Assembly (NCBI GenBank): GCA_947476695.1
Contig: CANJRD010000005.1
Coordinates: forward strand, 124,001-188,000
Reading direction: 5' to 3'
DNA from: Rhodospirillaceae bacterium
GTDB lineage: Bacteria > Pseudomonadota > Alphaproteobacteria > Rhodospirillales > Rhodospirillaceae
DNA: 64,000 nucleotides
Positions 37,155 through 45,364 of this stretch are shown piece by piece; the first letter of the stretch is position 1, and every line of letters begins with the position of its first letter. Under the pieces are notes generated by a model. The model was not told the origin of the DNA, ran no database searches, and worked only from the letters and a program-made list of their open reading frames with translations. The position numbers were made by a program, and so were the translations under genes.

Positions 37155-37508
37155 TTAGGGCTTCAGCACGTGCCAGACGCCGCCGATGCCGTCTCCCTTT
37201 TTCTCGCCGGGGACGTCCTTGGCGTAGGTGTAGATCGGCTTGCCTTTATAGGCCCACTGCTTCGCGCCGCCCACCCGCGGCACGAGGGTCCACGGCCCGA
37301 GCGGCTTGGCTTCGCCATGGGCGACCACGGGCGGCCAGGTCTCGGCGCACTTGGCGTCGCAGGCCGACTGACCGGCGGTGTCCTTGTCATAGGTATAAAA
37401 GGCGCTGGCGTCGTCCGTCTGGAAGACGATGGTGCTGCCCTGGACCATCACCGACACTTCCGCCGGGGTCGGCGGAACCATCGTGGGGTCGATTTTCTTC
37501 TCGGCCAT
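37155..37508 (-). CDS. PF03640-repeat protein without signal peptide
   Basis: A 117-residue single PF03640/COG4315 repeat: SAFYTYDKDTAGQSACDAKCAETWPPV, then GPWTLVPRVGGAKQWAYKGKPIYTY. Cys50 and Cys54 form the CxxxC pair. Unlike the other members in the window it has no signal peptide (MAEKKIDPTMVPPTPAE), so it would stay in the cytoplasm unless exported otherwise. It ends facing the second actP. Confidence 0.82.
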   Translation of the reverse strand: MAEKKIDPTMVPPTPAEVSVMVQGSTIVFQTDDASAFYTYDKDTAGQSACDAKCAETWPPVVAHGEAKPLGPWTLVPRVGGAKQWAYKGKPIYTYAKDVPGEKKGDGIGGVWHVLKP

Positions 37509-37578
37509 TTTATGTACTCCCGTGCTGGCGCCATCATAGAACGGCCCGCCGCGAGAGTTCTAGCGCGAGGTTCGAAAG

Positions 37579-37613
37579 CAAAACGCCGCCCCGGGAGAGC
37601 CCGAGGCGGCGTC
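37579..37613 (-). terminator. Rho-independent terminator of the TonB receptor gene
   Basis: On the minus strand: a stem GCCGCCTCGGGC with loop TCT paired to CCCGGGGCGGC (one mismatch), followed by GTTTTGC. It begins 25 bp past the receptor stop, at the expected place. Confidence 0.8.
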
Positions 37614-37638
37614 TGTCGCTTTAAAGAGCCGGCAGTTC

Positions 37639-40056
37639 TTACATCGACGCCCGGACGCGCAGGCCGAAGGTACGACGCTTCGGCAGGCCGAGGATGATGT
37701 CGTTCGTGCCAGGACGGGTCACGTCGGTGTTACGCTGCACGCCGCTCCAGCTCGTGTCGTCGAACAGGTTCGTGACATAGCCTTCGGCGCTGATCGTGCC
37801 GCGTTGGACGCCGATGCGCAGCGCCGTCTTGCTGCTTCCCGGGATCCAGGCGAGGTTGGTTTCGTCTTCCCAGATCTTGCCCTGATAGTTCCAGTCGACG
37901 CGGATGTAGCCGTCCAGGGTGTCGGTGAGGCGACGGTTGTACTGCGCACCGAGGCTTGCCGTGGTCGCGGCGACCGCCGGCAGAGCTTTGCCGGTGACGT
38001 CGTTGCTGCCCGTGACCTGGAGACGGCAGATGGTGCAGATGTACTTCTTGATGACGCTCGGGTTGTAGGCGAAGGCGCCGTTCACCGTGAGTTCCGGTGT
38101 GACGCGGAACTGGCCTTCGATTTCCACGCCCTTGAACTCGGTCTGACCGACGTTCGAGCTGGTCGTGAACAGCGAGGTCGGCAGGATGCCCGCGATGTTG
38201 GTGATCGCGATCTGCGACGACACAACCTGGTTCACCCACTTCGCGTAGTACACGTCGGCGGTGATCTGAGCGCGGTTGTCGAAGAACATGCCCTTCACGC
38301 CCAATTCCCAGCTCTTGATCTTCTCAGGCTCGATCTCGAGCTTGATGCCGTACAGCTGCGCCAGCTGTTGCTGCTGGGTCGGGTTGTACTGGATCAAGTT
38401 GGTGTTGAAGCCACCGGGGTTGCCGCCTTCCGCGTAACCGCCGTAGATCATGACGTCTTGAGTCGGGTGCCAGGTGAGCAAGGCACGCGGCTTGAAGGTC
38501 TTCTGATCCTGGGAAACCAGCGGATTGAACGCGACCGCAGGCGTGATGTAGGGCCTGAACGTCGTCGGCACGATGTAGCTGAACGTGGCGATGTTGTCGT
38601 TCTGATAGCGGCCTTCGAACGACACCGTCAGGTTCGGCAGGATGTCATAGGCGAGCGAGCCGTAGACGCCCTTCGTCTTGGTCGTGGTCTTGCTGGGCTG
38701 ACCAGAGGCCACCGGGCCGGTGAGCTGCAACGAACCCAGCGTACCCAGGGTCGATTGCGAGTAGTAGCTGGCACCAACCGCCCAATGCAGACGGCTGTGC
38801 GCCCCGCCCTGCAGACGGAAGTCCTGCGACCAACCGTACTGGTGACGTTGGCTGACCAGCATGTAGTTCTGGTACGGCTGCAGATCCTGAATGCGGGTCG
38901 CGTTGAAGTTCGGGTTCGGGATGTAGGTGGTGTCTTCGGAGTCCACGTCGAACAGGATGGTGAACTTGCTGTCGTCGTAGGACGTCGTGGAGGTGAACGT
39001 CGCGTCGATCGCATCGATGTCGTAATTGACGATGCCGTGGGTATGAACGACGTGGCGTTCCAGACCGGCGTGATCCGTGAACGTCGACGGAATACCCGGC
39101 AGGAAGTATAGGCGGCCGGTCGAGTTATTCAGGATGACGTTACGCACCGGCACATCGATCTGGTCGTTGGCGGCCAAACGGCGGAAGTCGACCGGCGGGA
39201 TCTTGCCGCAGAGGTAGTTCAGCTGCGTCCCACGCGCGCCGGCGGCGCAGTTGAAATCGTTGGCGTTGGACTTGAACGGTCCACCGGGTCCGTCGCTGAT
39301 GATCGAATAGGTGCCGAACCACTTGGCCGACAGGTTGTCGGTCGGGGTCGCGCGCAAGGCCAGCGCCACGGAGTCCGTCGCCTGGGCGCCGAACTTCTCG
39401 GACGGAAGCGCCTGGTTCACATAGCTGCCGTCGGTGCGGAAGTTGCGACCGCTGACGCGGAAGGCGAGTTTGTCGGGAATGATCGGCCCTTCGACGCCGC
39501 CGTGGATGTCATGACCGCTGCGCGTCATCACTTCCGCGGAGATCGCGGCATGATAGTCGGTCGCCGACGGATCCTTGGTGACAAGGTTGACGGCGCCGGC
39601 GAACACCGAACGTCCGAACGTCGCGCTCTGCGGTCCCTTGATGACTTCGACGCGGGCCAAGTCTTCGATGCCTTCGGCGAAGCCGTCGCCGATGATCGGC
39701 GCGCCATCGATGAAGATCGACACGTTGCCGCCGAACGTCGGCGTCATACCGCGGATGATCATCGATTGCTGCGAACGGTCGTTACGGCTGTTCAGCGTCC
39801 CGTTCAGTTTCAGGCCCGGCGTGTATTCGGCGATGCCGTACAGGTCGGTGACGTTGCGCGTCGACATCGCCTCGGCCGTCATCACGGCGACCGCGACGGG
39901 CACATCGAGCAGGCTTTCGTTCGTCCTGCGGGCCGTCACGGTGATCTCTTCGAGCCCGGCGACTTGCGCGAACGCCGGCGCAACACCGGTCGCGAGATAG
40001 CACAGAAGACTACCGGCCAACGCAAATGCGCCGGGCCGTATGACGTGGTTAGGCAT
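37639..40056 (-). CDS. TonB-dependent outer-membrane receptor
   Basis: An 805-residue TonB-dependent receptor. Signal peptide about 1-30 (ending PAFAQ), a TonB-box-like segment LEEITVTARR, plug domain (about 40-170; SESLLDVP-like NESLLDVPVAVAVMTAE, RGMTPTFGGNVSIFIDG, KGPQSATFGRSVFAGAVN) and a beta-barrel of aromatic-rich strands to the end (GLRVRASM). It belongs to the broad group used in alphaproteobacteria for bulky organic nutrients, not clearly a siderophore receptor. It faces the 40.3-41.5 kb operon divergently and is close to the cytochrome/propeller genes, so it may import the substrate of that system. A palindrome (40131-40145) lies about 75 bp upstream of its start. Confidence 0.9.
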   Translation of the reverse strand: MPNHVIRPGAFALAGSLLCYLATGVAPAFAQVAGLEEITVTARRTNESLLDVPVAVAVMTAEAMSTRNVTDLYGIAEYTPGLKLNGTLNSRNDRSQQSMIIRGMTPTFGGNVSIFIDGAPIIGDGFAEGIEDLARVEVIKGPQSATFGRSVFAGAVNLVTKDPSATDYHAAISAEVMTRSGHDIHGGVEGPIIPDKLAFRVSGRNFRTDGSYVNQALPSEKFGAQATDSVALALRATPTDNLSAKWFGTYSIISDGPGGPFKSNANDFNCAAGARGTQLNYLCGKIPPVDFRRLAANDQIDVPVRNVILNNSTGRLYFLPGIPSTFTDHAGLERHVVHTHGIVNYDIDAIDATFTSTTSYDDSKFTILFDVDSEDTTYIPNPNFNATRIQDLQPYQNYMLVSQRHQYGWSQDFRLQGGAHSRLHWAVGASYYSQSTLGTLGSLQLTGPVASGQPSKTTTKTKGVYGSLAYDILPNLTVSFEGRYQNDNIATFSYIVPTTFRPYITPAVAFNPLVSQDQKTFKPRALLTWHPTQDVMIYGGYAEGGNPGGFNTNLIQYNPTQQQQLAQLYGIKLEIEPEKIKSWELGVKGMFFDNRAQITADVYYAKWVNQVVSSQIAITNIAGILPTSLFTTSSNVGQTEFKGVEIEGQFRVTPELTVNGAFAYNPSVIKKYICTICRLQVTGSNDVTGKALPAVAATTASLGAQYNRRLTDTLDGYIRVDWNYQGKIWEDETNLAWIPGSSKTALRIGVQRGTISAEGYVTNLFDDTSWSGVQRNTDVTRPGTNDIILGLPKRRTFGLRVRASM

Positions 40057-40130
40057 AAGCTATTCCCCCGAATAGGATTCAACGCGCGGACGATATGACG
40101 ATTGGTGTCGTCATCCCACCCTGAAGTTAT

Positions 40131-40145
40131 ATTGTGTGAGACAAT
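40131..40145. promoter_or_regulatory. Candidate operator palindrome upstream of the TonB receptor
   Basis: ATTGT-GTGAG-ACAAT, perfect 5-bp arms and a 5-bp spacer, in the 224-bp divergent region between the receptor and the 40281 operon. In the same region ACTGTCGTTCGC occurs as a direct repeat at 40181-40192 and 40255-40266, 74 bp apart. Both could be regulator sites; no known consensus is claimed. Confidence 0.45.
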
Positions 40146-40280
40146 CCAACGTTTTGTTCACGGAGCGTAACCGTTCGGGCACTGTCGTTCGCAGCGTGGA
40201 ACACGGCTGTGACATTTTTGTTTGGTGAAGCTATCTAAAGATTTTGTTGGGGCGACTGTCGTTCGCGAGGGGGGTAAATC

Positions 40281-40742
40281 GTGATCCTGACATTGCTGAT
40301 GGCTCACATGCTGATTTCGGTGGTGCTGATTGGCGCCGTTTCACATCAAGCATTTAGCTTGTGGAGGCCAACGGCGGCGTCCGGTCGAAACATAGTGACC
40401 AACTTCCGGGCGGTGCGCGGAAGTGTATACACAAATGCCATCGCCATCCTTTACGTGCTGACGACCATCGGCGGCGCGATCGTCTATCCCGCGTACGTGC
40501 TCGACGCGAAGAAGCCGTTGACGGACATGAGCCTGAACCTCGCCATCGGCGCGTTCGAGGTTAAGGAGCACTTCGCGATCATCGGCCTCGCGATCATTCC
40601 AGCCTATGTCGCCTACTGGCGCAAAGCCGCCGACGATCAGGACCTGTTCACGCGCAAGGTTCTGACCGTGATGGTGGCCGGCTTCGTGTGGTGGAACTTC
40701 ATGGTGGGCCACATCCTCACCGACCTGCGGGGGATCTTCTAA
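40281..40742 (+). CDS. Four-helix membrane protein, unknown function (153 aa)
   Basis: A 153-residue inner-membrane protein with about four helices (LLMAHMLISVVLIGAVSHQAF; NAIAILYVLTTIGGAIVYPAYVL; EVKEHFAIIGLAIIPAYVAYW; LTVMVAGFVWWNFMVGHIL). Histidines 9, 22, 97 and 145-146 lie in or near the helices (MAH, SHQ, KEH, GHI), a pattern that could bind b-type haem, but this is only an inference. The start is GTG 40281 with GAGGGGGG upstream. First of three tightly packed genes; the second begins immediately at its stop. Confidence 0.75.
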   Translation: MILTLLMAHMLISVVLIGAVSHQAFSLWRPTAASGRNIVTNFRAVRGSVYTNAIAILYVLTTIGGAIVYPAYVLDAKKPLTDMSLNLAIGAFEVKEHFAIIGLAIIPAYVAYWRKAADDQDLFTRKVLTVMVAGFVWWNFMVGHILTDLRGIF

Positions 40743-41081
40743 ATGCTGAGCCGCCTGTCCCCCGGCGTTTTCGCCACGATATTCTCGGCGGTTTACACAT
40801 ATGTCGCCATCTTCGACATCACGCCATTCCTGTACTATCCGCTGACCAACACGTTCACGACCACGGCCCTCCTCGACGCGGCGGGAAAGCCGTTACGCGC
40901 GGCCGGCCCGTCCATGCATTGGTACGGCTGGATCGCGGTCGGCCTCGTGGCCGCCATCGTGGCCACACTCATCATCCCACGCAGCGTAACGCAGCGTTTC
41001 GAGCGTCACCTGGTCTGGGCACCGGCCCTGATCGCCACCATCGCGATCTTGATCTTCGAGCGGCGCTGGCTTTTGATGTGA
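40743..41081 (+). CDS. Small membrane protein, unknown function (112 aa)
   Basis: A 112-residue protein with three predicted transmembrane segments (VFATIFSAVYTYVAIFDITPF; WYGWIAVGLVAAIVATLIIP; LVWAPALIATIAILIF) and a periplasmic-looking loop containing SMHWYGW. ATG 40743 abuts the TAA of the previous gene. No family recognised. The context suggests a membrane partner of the upstream four-helix protein. Confidence 0.7.
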   Translation: MLSRLSPGVFATIFSAVYTYVAIFDITPFLYYPLTNTFTTTALLDAAGKPLRAAGPSMHWYGWIAVGLVAAIVATLIIPRSVTQRFERHLVWAPALIATIAILIFERRWLLM

Positions 41082-41083
41082 GC

Positions 41084-41494
41084 ATGATCGTCCGGTTCGC
41101 CCTCCTTCTGCTGATCGCTGGCGCCGCTTTGGCGCAGGTTCCCGCAGCTTTGGCCGATGGCGACGATTTCTTCGTCATCGATGACGGCGGACCGCCGATC
41201 CTGCAGTACCGCGGCCACGTGCGCGATTCGGCGGGGCAGCCGCTTGCCGGCGTATCGGTTTTCGTCGAAGTGAAACACCCACGCGTCTTCGTGAACACAA
41301 AATCCGTCGCGGACGGCGGTTACAAGTCTCCGGACGTAGGCCTCTATCTCGATCAGTTGTCCGGCGGCGAAGTGGATATCAGCCAGCTGCAGATGCGGGC
41401 CGTGAAAAGCGGCTACAAGACCGTCTACATCAAGGTGCCCGAAAAGAAGTTCGGTCTCGTCGACATCGAAATCACGATGACGCCGGACTCTTAG
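41084..41494 (+). CDS. Secreted carboxypeptidase-regulatory-like (Ig-fold) protein
   Basis: A 136-residue exported protein. Signal peptide 1-24 (FALLLLIAGAALAQVPAALA), then a single carboxypeptidase-regulatory-like beta-sandwich: QYRGHVRDSAGQPLAGVSVFVEV, ADGGYKSPD, VKSGYKTVYIKV. Homologous modules form the N-termini of the two propeller-cytochrome proteins at 41570 and 62476, so it may be a free-standing version. Starts 2 bp after the preceding stop; last gene of the three-gene operon; followed by a bidirectional terminator. Confidence 0.75.
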   Translation: MIVRFALLLLIAGAALAQVPAALADGDDFFVIDDGGPPILQYRGHVRDSAGQPLAGVSVFVEVKHPRVFVNTKSVADGGYKSPDVGLYLDQLSGGEVDISQLQMRAVKSGYKTVYIKVPEKKFGLVDIEITMTPDS

Positions 41495-41516
41495 GGCTTC
41501 CCCATGCTGAAAAAAG

Positions 41517-41546
41517 AAAGAGCGCGGCCCGCGAGCCGCGCTCTTT
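41517..41546. terminator. Bidirectional rho-independent terminator
   Basis: A perfect 12-bp stem AAAGAGCGCGGC / GCCGCGCTCTTT with loop CCGCGA, flanked by TATTTT on the plus strand and by TTTTTT on the minus strand. It serves both the 40281-41494 operon and the propeller-cytochrome gene that converges from the right. Confidence 0.92.
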
Positions 41547-41569
41547 TATTTTGAGCCCGTGAACCGTGC

Positions 41570-43432
41570 CTAGTCGGCCATGCCAGGCGCCGCTCCCGCC
41601 CGGCTGCCGCCGCTGCCGCCCTTCGCGGGGTCCTTGCCGACGATGTTCACGCCCGGCGCCTGCTTGTTCTGCGCGCCCAGCTTGGTCTGCTTGATCGCGC
41701 CGGTGACCGGCGTGGCCGGCCCCTTGAACGTGGCCTGATAGTTGGCGCTGCTCTTGGTGTCGTAATACGCGCCGAGCGTGGTGATCGCATCCATGTCCGG
41801 ATACAGCACCGCCGCGACCGCGCCGTATTGCAGCTTGCCGGTGCCGGCCATGCGCGGCGCATACCAAACGGCACCGTCTTTCGTTGTCATCACTTTCGGC
41901 TGATCGGTGCGTTCCGGGATCGGATAGGTCGTGTACTTACCGGTCTTATCGTCCATGCGGACCATGTAGTTGTCCGTGCTGACCCAGATATTCCCCATGT
42001 TATCCGGCCAGGCGTCGTAAGGATTGGAGAAGCCGATCGGCAGATCGCGTTCCGTCACTTCGCCGGTCTTGGGATCGAGACGCCCCACCTTGCCCTTCTT
42101 GCCGGGCGAGCCGTAGACGCCGTACCAGATGATATCGTTGGCATCGACGCCCAGACGGCGCATCTGTGCCGGGTGGCTCTTGATCAGGAAACGCTTGAAC
42201 TCCTTGGTTTCCGGATCGAAGCGCGTGACGTAGTCGGTGTGGTATTCGACGAACCAGACCTTGTCCTTGTTGTCGATCACCAAGCCATAGGGGCGCGAAC
42301 GCCCGTCCGGCGCTTCGTAATACGTGATCGTGTCGGTCTTGCGGTCCCAGTGGCCGATCTTATTGCCGGTGAGCTGCGAGAACCACAAATCGCCCTGGTG
42401 ATTGAACACCGGCGTGTGGCCCATGATGCCCAGCTCCGGCACGACATACTGGTCGGTCTGCCCGGTCTTTGGATCGAGATGCCCCAGCAGCACGTCGCTG
42501 CCCGCCCACCACACCGTGCCGTCGAAATCGACCGTGATGCCATGCGGCGAGCTGGTCGGGTTCGGTGTCTTGAACGTGGTGGAGTCGCCGGTGCGCGGGT
42601 CCCAGCGCACGATCGCGGCGGGACGGCCGCGGTCGGTCGCGAACACGTTGCCGTCCTTGTCGAAGTGGACTTCCTGCGTGTAGCGGTGCGGCATGTCCTT
42701 GCTGTTCATGGCGCGATATTCGATGAACATCGCCTTCGACAAGGCTGCCGGATCGAGCGGTGGCGGGGAGTCCTGCAGGATCGTGCGCGGCTCGGACTCA
42801 GGCCCGAAGTTCTTGGCGAGATAGTCGACCAACACTTCGCGGTCTTTCGGCGGCAAACGGGCGCCATCGAAAGCAGACGGTCCTTCCGTGAGGCCGTAGC
42901 GCTGGAACGCCGGTTCCTGGGTCATGAAGTCGATGGCGCTGTTCCAGCCTTCCTTGTCGAGGATCTTGCCGGCCAGGAAGTTCGGCCCGTGGCAGACGAA
43001 GCAGACACGCTCGACGATGTCGCGGCCCTTTCCCGGCGGATAAGCCTGGGCGAACGTCACGAGCTTCGTGTCGCCGCGCGTGCCGCCGCCGACGTAGTCG
43101 GGCTCGGCCGCGCCGAACGTGACGTTCAATTTCGTGCTGAAATGCCCGTCGGCTTTCACGTCGAGCGGCACGGCAGCCATCTCGTAGCCGCTTTTACGCA
43201 CGGTGATCTCGTAGTGACCGGGGATGAGGTCGTTCGCGCGGAACTTGCCGTCCACGGCGTATACCGAATATCCGACACTTTTGTCGGTGTTCATCATGTA
43301 GATGGTGACGATGTCGCCCTTCTTGGCGTTGATCGTGCCGGTGATCTCGCCGTAGCCCGGCAGCAAAGCTGCTTGCACCGGCGCGGTCATGAGAAGTGCC
43401 GCGACCGCAAGGCCCCACTTTAGCTGAGACAT
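41570..43432 (-). CDS. Exported haem-c propeller protein, virginiamycin-B-lyase-like
   Basis: A 620-residue exported protein. Signal peptide (1-21), carboxypeptidase-regulatory-like domain (about 25-105; GKFRANDLIPGHYEITVRKSG), a c-type haem site C144-FVC-H148 with a short cytochrome fold (135-215), then a beta-propeller of Vgb/COG4257 type (about 240-560) with repeats ending in W-[FY]-x-x and DPKTG. One blade has WFVEYHTDYV, an E-x-H pattern like that in the active site of virginiamycin B lyase. A Gly/Ala-rich tail ends the protein. ATG 43430-43432 has GGGGAGGA. Probably periplasmic; the reaction is unknown. Confidence 0.85.
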   Translation of the reverse strand: MSQLKWGLAVAALLMTAPVQAALLPGYGEITGTINAKKGDIVTIYMMNTDKSVGYSVYAVDGKFRANDLIPGHYEITVRKSGYEMAAVPLDVKADGHFSTKLNVTFGAAEPDYVGGGTRGDTKLVTFAQAYPPGKGRDIVERVCFVCHGPNFLAGKILDKEGWNSAIDFMTQEPAFQRYGLTEGPSAFDGARLPPKDREVLVDYLAKNFGPESEPRTILQDSPPPLDPAALSKAMFIEYRAMNSKDMPHRYTQEVHFDKDGNVFATDRGRPAAIVRWDPRTGDSTTFKTPNPTSSPHGITVDFDGTVWWAGSDVLLGHLDPKTGQTDQYVVPELGIMGHTPVFNHQGDLWFSQLTGNKIGHWDRKTDTITYYEAPDGRSRPYGLVIDNKDKVWFVEYHTDYVTRFDPETKEFKRFLIKSHPAQMRRLGVDANDIIWYGVYGSPGKKGKVGRLDPKTGEVTERDLPIGFSNPYDAWPDNMGNIWVSTDNYMVRMDDKTGKYTTYPIPERTDQPKVMTTKDGAVWYAPRMAGTGKLQYGAVAAVLYPDMDAITTLGAYYDTKSSANYQATFKGPATPVTGAIKQTKLGAQNKQAPGVNIVGKDPAKGGSGGSRAGAAPGMAD

Positions 43433-43539
43433 CCGATCCTCCCCGATCAAAATGCATGAGCGCGTCCAGGCCGTGAGGATCGGCCAATTCACGACGCCGA
43501 GCAAGGCGACGGCATCGCGAGCGCCTCCTGCCCTGACCT

Positions 43540-43587
43540 TCTGTACGGCTAGCGATATGCCGGGTGCCAATCTGTACGGCTGGCGAT
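43540..43587. promoter_or_regulatory. Direct repeat in divergent region, candidate regulator sites
   Basis: TCTGTACGGCTAGCGAT (43540-43556) and TCTGTACGGCTGGCGAT (43571-43587) are spaced 31 bp apart (about three helical turns), differing by one base. They lie between the divergent propeller-cytochrome gene and the SMP-30-like lipoprotein gene, so a protein bound there could control both. Confidence 0.55.
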
Positions 43588-43697
43588 TCGCGTACCTTCT
43601 CTGACAAGCCGATTTTGACAGCTCTCAAAGCCGGCTTGCTGGCACTGCCCGCGTCGCCACAGTAAGCTGCGCGCGGGATTTGGTCGGGAGAACCTTA

Positions 43698-44744
43698 ATG
43701 CGCGCTTTGTTACTCGCCGCGGCGGCGACCGCCGGCGTTCTGCTTGCGAGCTGCACACCGAAAACACATCAGCTCGCCGCCTGCACGCCGGGCGACAATG
43801 TCCTCTGCGACATCAATGGCCCCGAAGATATCGAGATCATCCCCGGCAGCCGCTGGCTGATGACAACCGGCAAACACGGCGACGCACGCCTGGTGCTGTT
43901 TGATCCAAAGACGCGCGAGATCAAGCCGCTGCTGGTCGGCAAACCGACACCGACGGAGACGGAAAATTTCCCGCGCTGCGGGGCACCACCCGATCAGATC
44001 GGCACCGGTTCGTTCCACCTCAGCAACCGCGACGACGGCACGTTCCGCCTGCTGGTGAACAATCGTGGACGAATCGAGCGCTACAGCATGGCCGTCAACG
44101 GCGACGATTTCACGATAGGTTGGGAAGGCTGTGTAAAGACGCCCGATGAGTTGTCGCCGAACGATCTCGCCGCCCTGGGTGACGATGGCATCGTCATCAG
44201 CCACACCTACGATCGTCCGCGCACGTTCTGGACCGATGTGCAGCTGTTCTTCGGCCGCGAGATCGGCGGCGCCTTCCGCTGGACGAAGACCGACGGCTGG
44301 TCGCGCATTCCGAACAGCCAGGCTGCGTTCGCGAATGGCATGCAGGTCGACCAAAAGACGCAGCGCATCTACATCGCCTCGATGTACAACCAGCGCATCA
44401 TCGCCATAAACGCCGACGGCTCAAATCGCCAGGTCAGCGAGAAAGTGCCGCAGCAGAACGATAACTTGTCGTGGACCGAAGACGGCAAGCTGATCGGTGT
44501 CGGCAACACCAGCCTGCCGATCATCGGCACGCGCTTGTGTCGCGATCTGAACGGGCCGCCCTGCACGTTCCCGTTCGCCGTCATCGAGATGGACCCCAAG
44601 ACGCTGGCCTTCAAGACGATCTATCGCATGGACGACGAGACCATCCCGGGCGCCTCCATCGCCGTGCTGAAGGACGGCACGATCTATCTGGGCAGCACCT
44701 GGGGCGATCGGATCACGATGGTGAAGCCGATCGCGACGAAATAG
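43698..44744 (+). CDS. Propeller lipoprotein, SMP-30/gluconolactonase-like
   Basis: A 348-residue lipoprotein: signal ends in a lipobox (GVLLASC). The body shows beta-propeller signatures of the SMP-30/strictosidine synthase-like fold: NGPEDIEIIPGSRWLMTT, SPNDLAALGDDGIVISHTY, FANGMQVDQKTQRIYIASMYNQRIIAI, PGASIAVLKDGTIYLGSTWGDRI. The NGMQVD segment sits where SMP-30 proteins hold the metal-binding Asn/Asp. It is divergent from the haem propeller gene, suggesting they act together. Convergent with the next gene, 4 bp apart. Confidence 0.8.
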   Translation: MRALLLAAAATAGVLLASCTPKTHQLAACTPGDNVLCDINGPEDIEIIPGSRWLMTTGKHGDARLVLFDPKTREIKPLLVGKPTPTETENFPRCGAPPDQIGTGSFHLSNRDDGTFRLLVNNRGRIERYSMAVNGDDFTIGWEGCVKTPDELSPNDLAALGDDGIVISHTYDRPRTFWTDVQLFFGREIGGAFRWTKTDGWSRIPNSQAAFANGMQVDQKTQRIYIASMYNQRIIAINADGSNRQVSEKVPQQNDNLSWTEDGKLIGVGNTSLPIIGTRLCRDLNGPPCTFPFAVIEMDPKTLAFKTIYRMDDETIPGASIAVLKDGTIYLGSTWGDRITMVKPIATK

Positions 44745-44748
44745 TCGC

Positions 44749-45258
44749 TTATCCGGCTGCGCCGACCACTGTCGGCGTGGGCCGGAAGGCGCGCATCGCG
44801 CGGACCCCCAGATACACGAAGGCGACCAGCAGCACGGCTTGCGCCACCGCGAACGGTGGCTCGGAACCTTGCGGCGCGAGCTCATGCAACGCTGGGACCT
44901 TCAAGAAGGCCTGCACCACCGTCACGAAGGCGTTGAAGTAGAACAGCACCAGCGTGCCGATCACATAGACCGCGCGCAGGCGGCCACTCTTCTTCACCGC
45001 GAGATAAGCGGGCACCGTGGCCACGAAAATCAGCAGCGATAAGCCGCCGACGACATGCGGCGGCAGCACCGCCTGCGCCGGAAACATGAAGCCGGTCGCA
45101 CTCACCAGAAACGATGTCGCCAAGAAGCTCCACGTCCACAGCGGTATGTCGCTGTTCTGAAGAATTTTCACCGTGACGATCACGCCCGCGAGCAAGGCCG
45201 CGAAACTTATGAGTACGTGTAATGTCGTGAAGGCAGACAAGGACATGCCGATGACCAT
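44749..45258 (-). CDS. Multi-helix membrane protein, unknown function (169 aa)
   Basis: A 169-residue inner-membrane protein with about five helices (TLHVLISFAALLAGVIVTVKI; WSFLATSFLVSATGFMFP; HVVGGLSLLIFVATVPAYLAV; AVYVIGTLVLFYFNAFVTVVQAF; FAVAQAVLLVAFVYLGVRAM). Histidines are at LHV and PPHVVGG in helices 1 and 3. ATG 45256-45258 follows GGGGAGAG. It lies 106 bp downstream of the PF03640 gene of operon A, in the same direction, so it could be the last gene of that operon. No family recognised. Confidence 0.7.
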   Translation of the reverse strand: MVIGMSLSAFTTLHVLISFAALLAGVIVTVKILQNSDIPLWTWSFLATSFLVSATGFMFPAQAVLPPHVVGGLSLLIFVATVPAYLAVKKSGRLRAVYVIGTLVLFYFNAFVTVVQAFLKVPALHELAPQGSEPPFAVAQAVLLVAFVYLGVRAMRAFRPTPTVVGAAG

Positions 45259-45364
45259 CTCGCTCTCCCCTGTGAGCTTGAGGCCCCTGAGCCTGAGGCA
45301 ACGTGTCGCGATGTCGAGTATCGGTTGTTTAGGGGCTCGCCCGCAACTGAGCGTTACTGCTCTT

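Noticed and set aside
37804-39111. A 435-codon plus-strand frame within the TonB receptor gene.
   Set aside because: Low-complexity Arg/Val/Asp-rich sequence, no start signal and antisense to a gene with a strong receptor signature.
40198-40223. EcfG promoter before the 40281 operon.
   Set aside because: GGAAC at 40198-40202 is followed at 16-17 nt by TGTT/GTTT, one base off consensus; not reported as a site.
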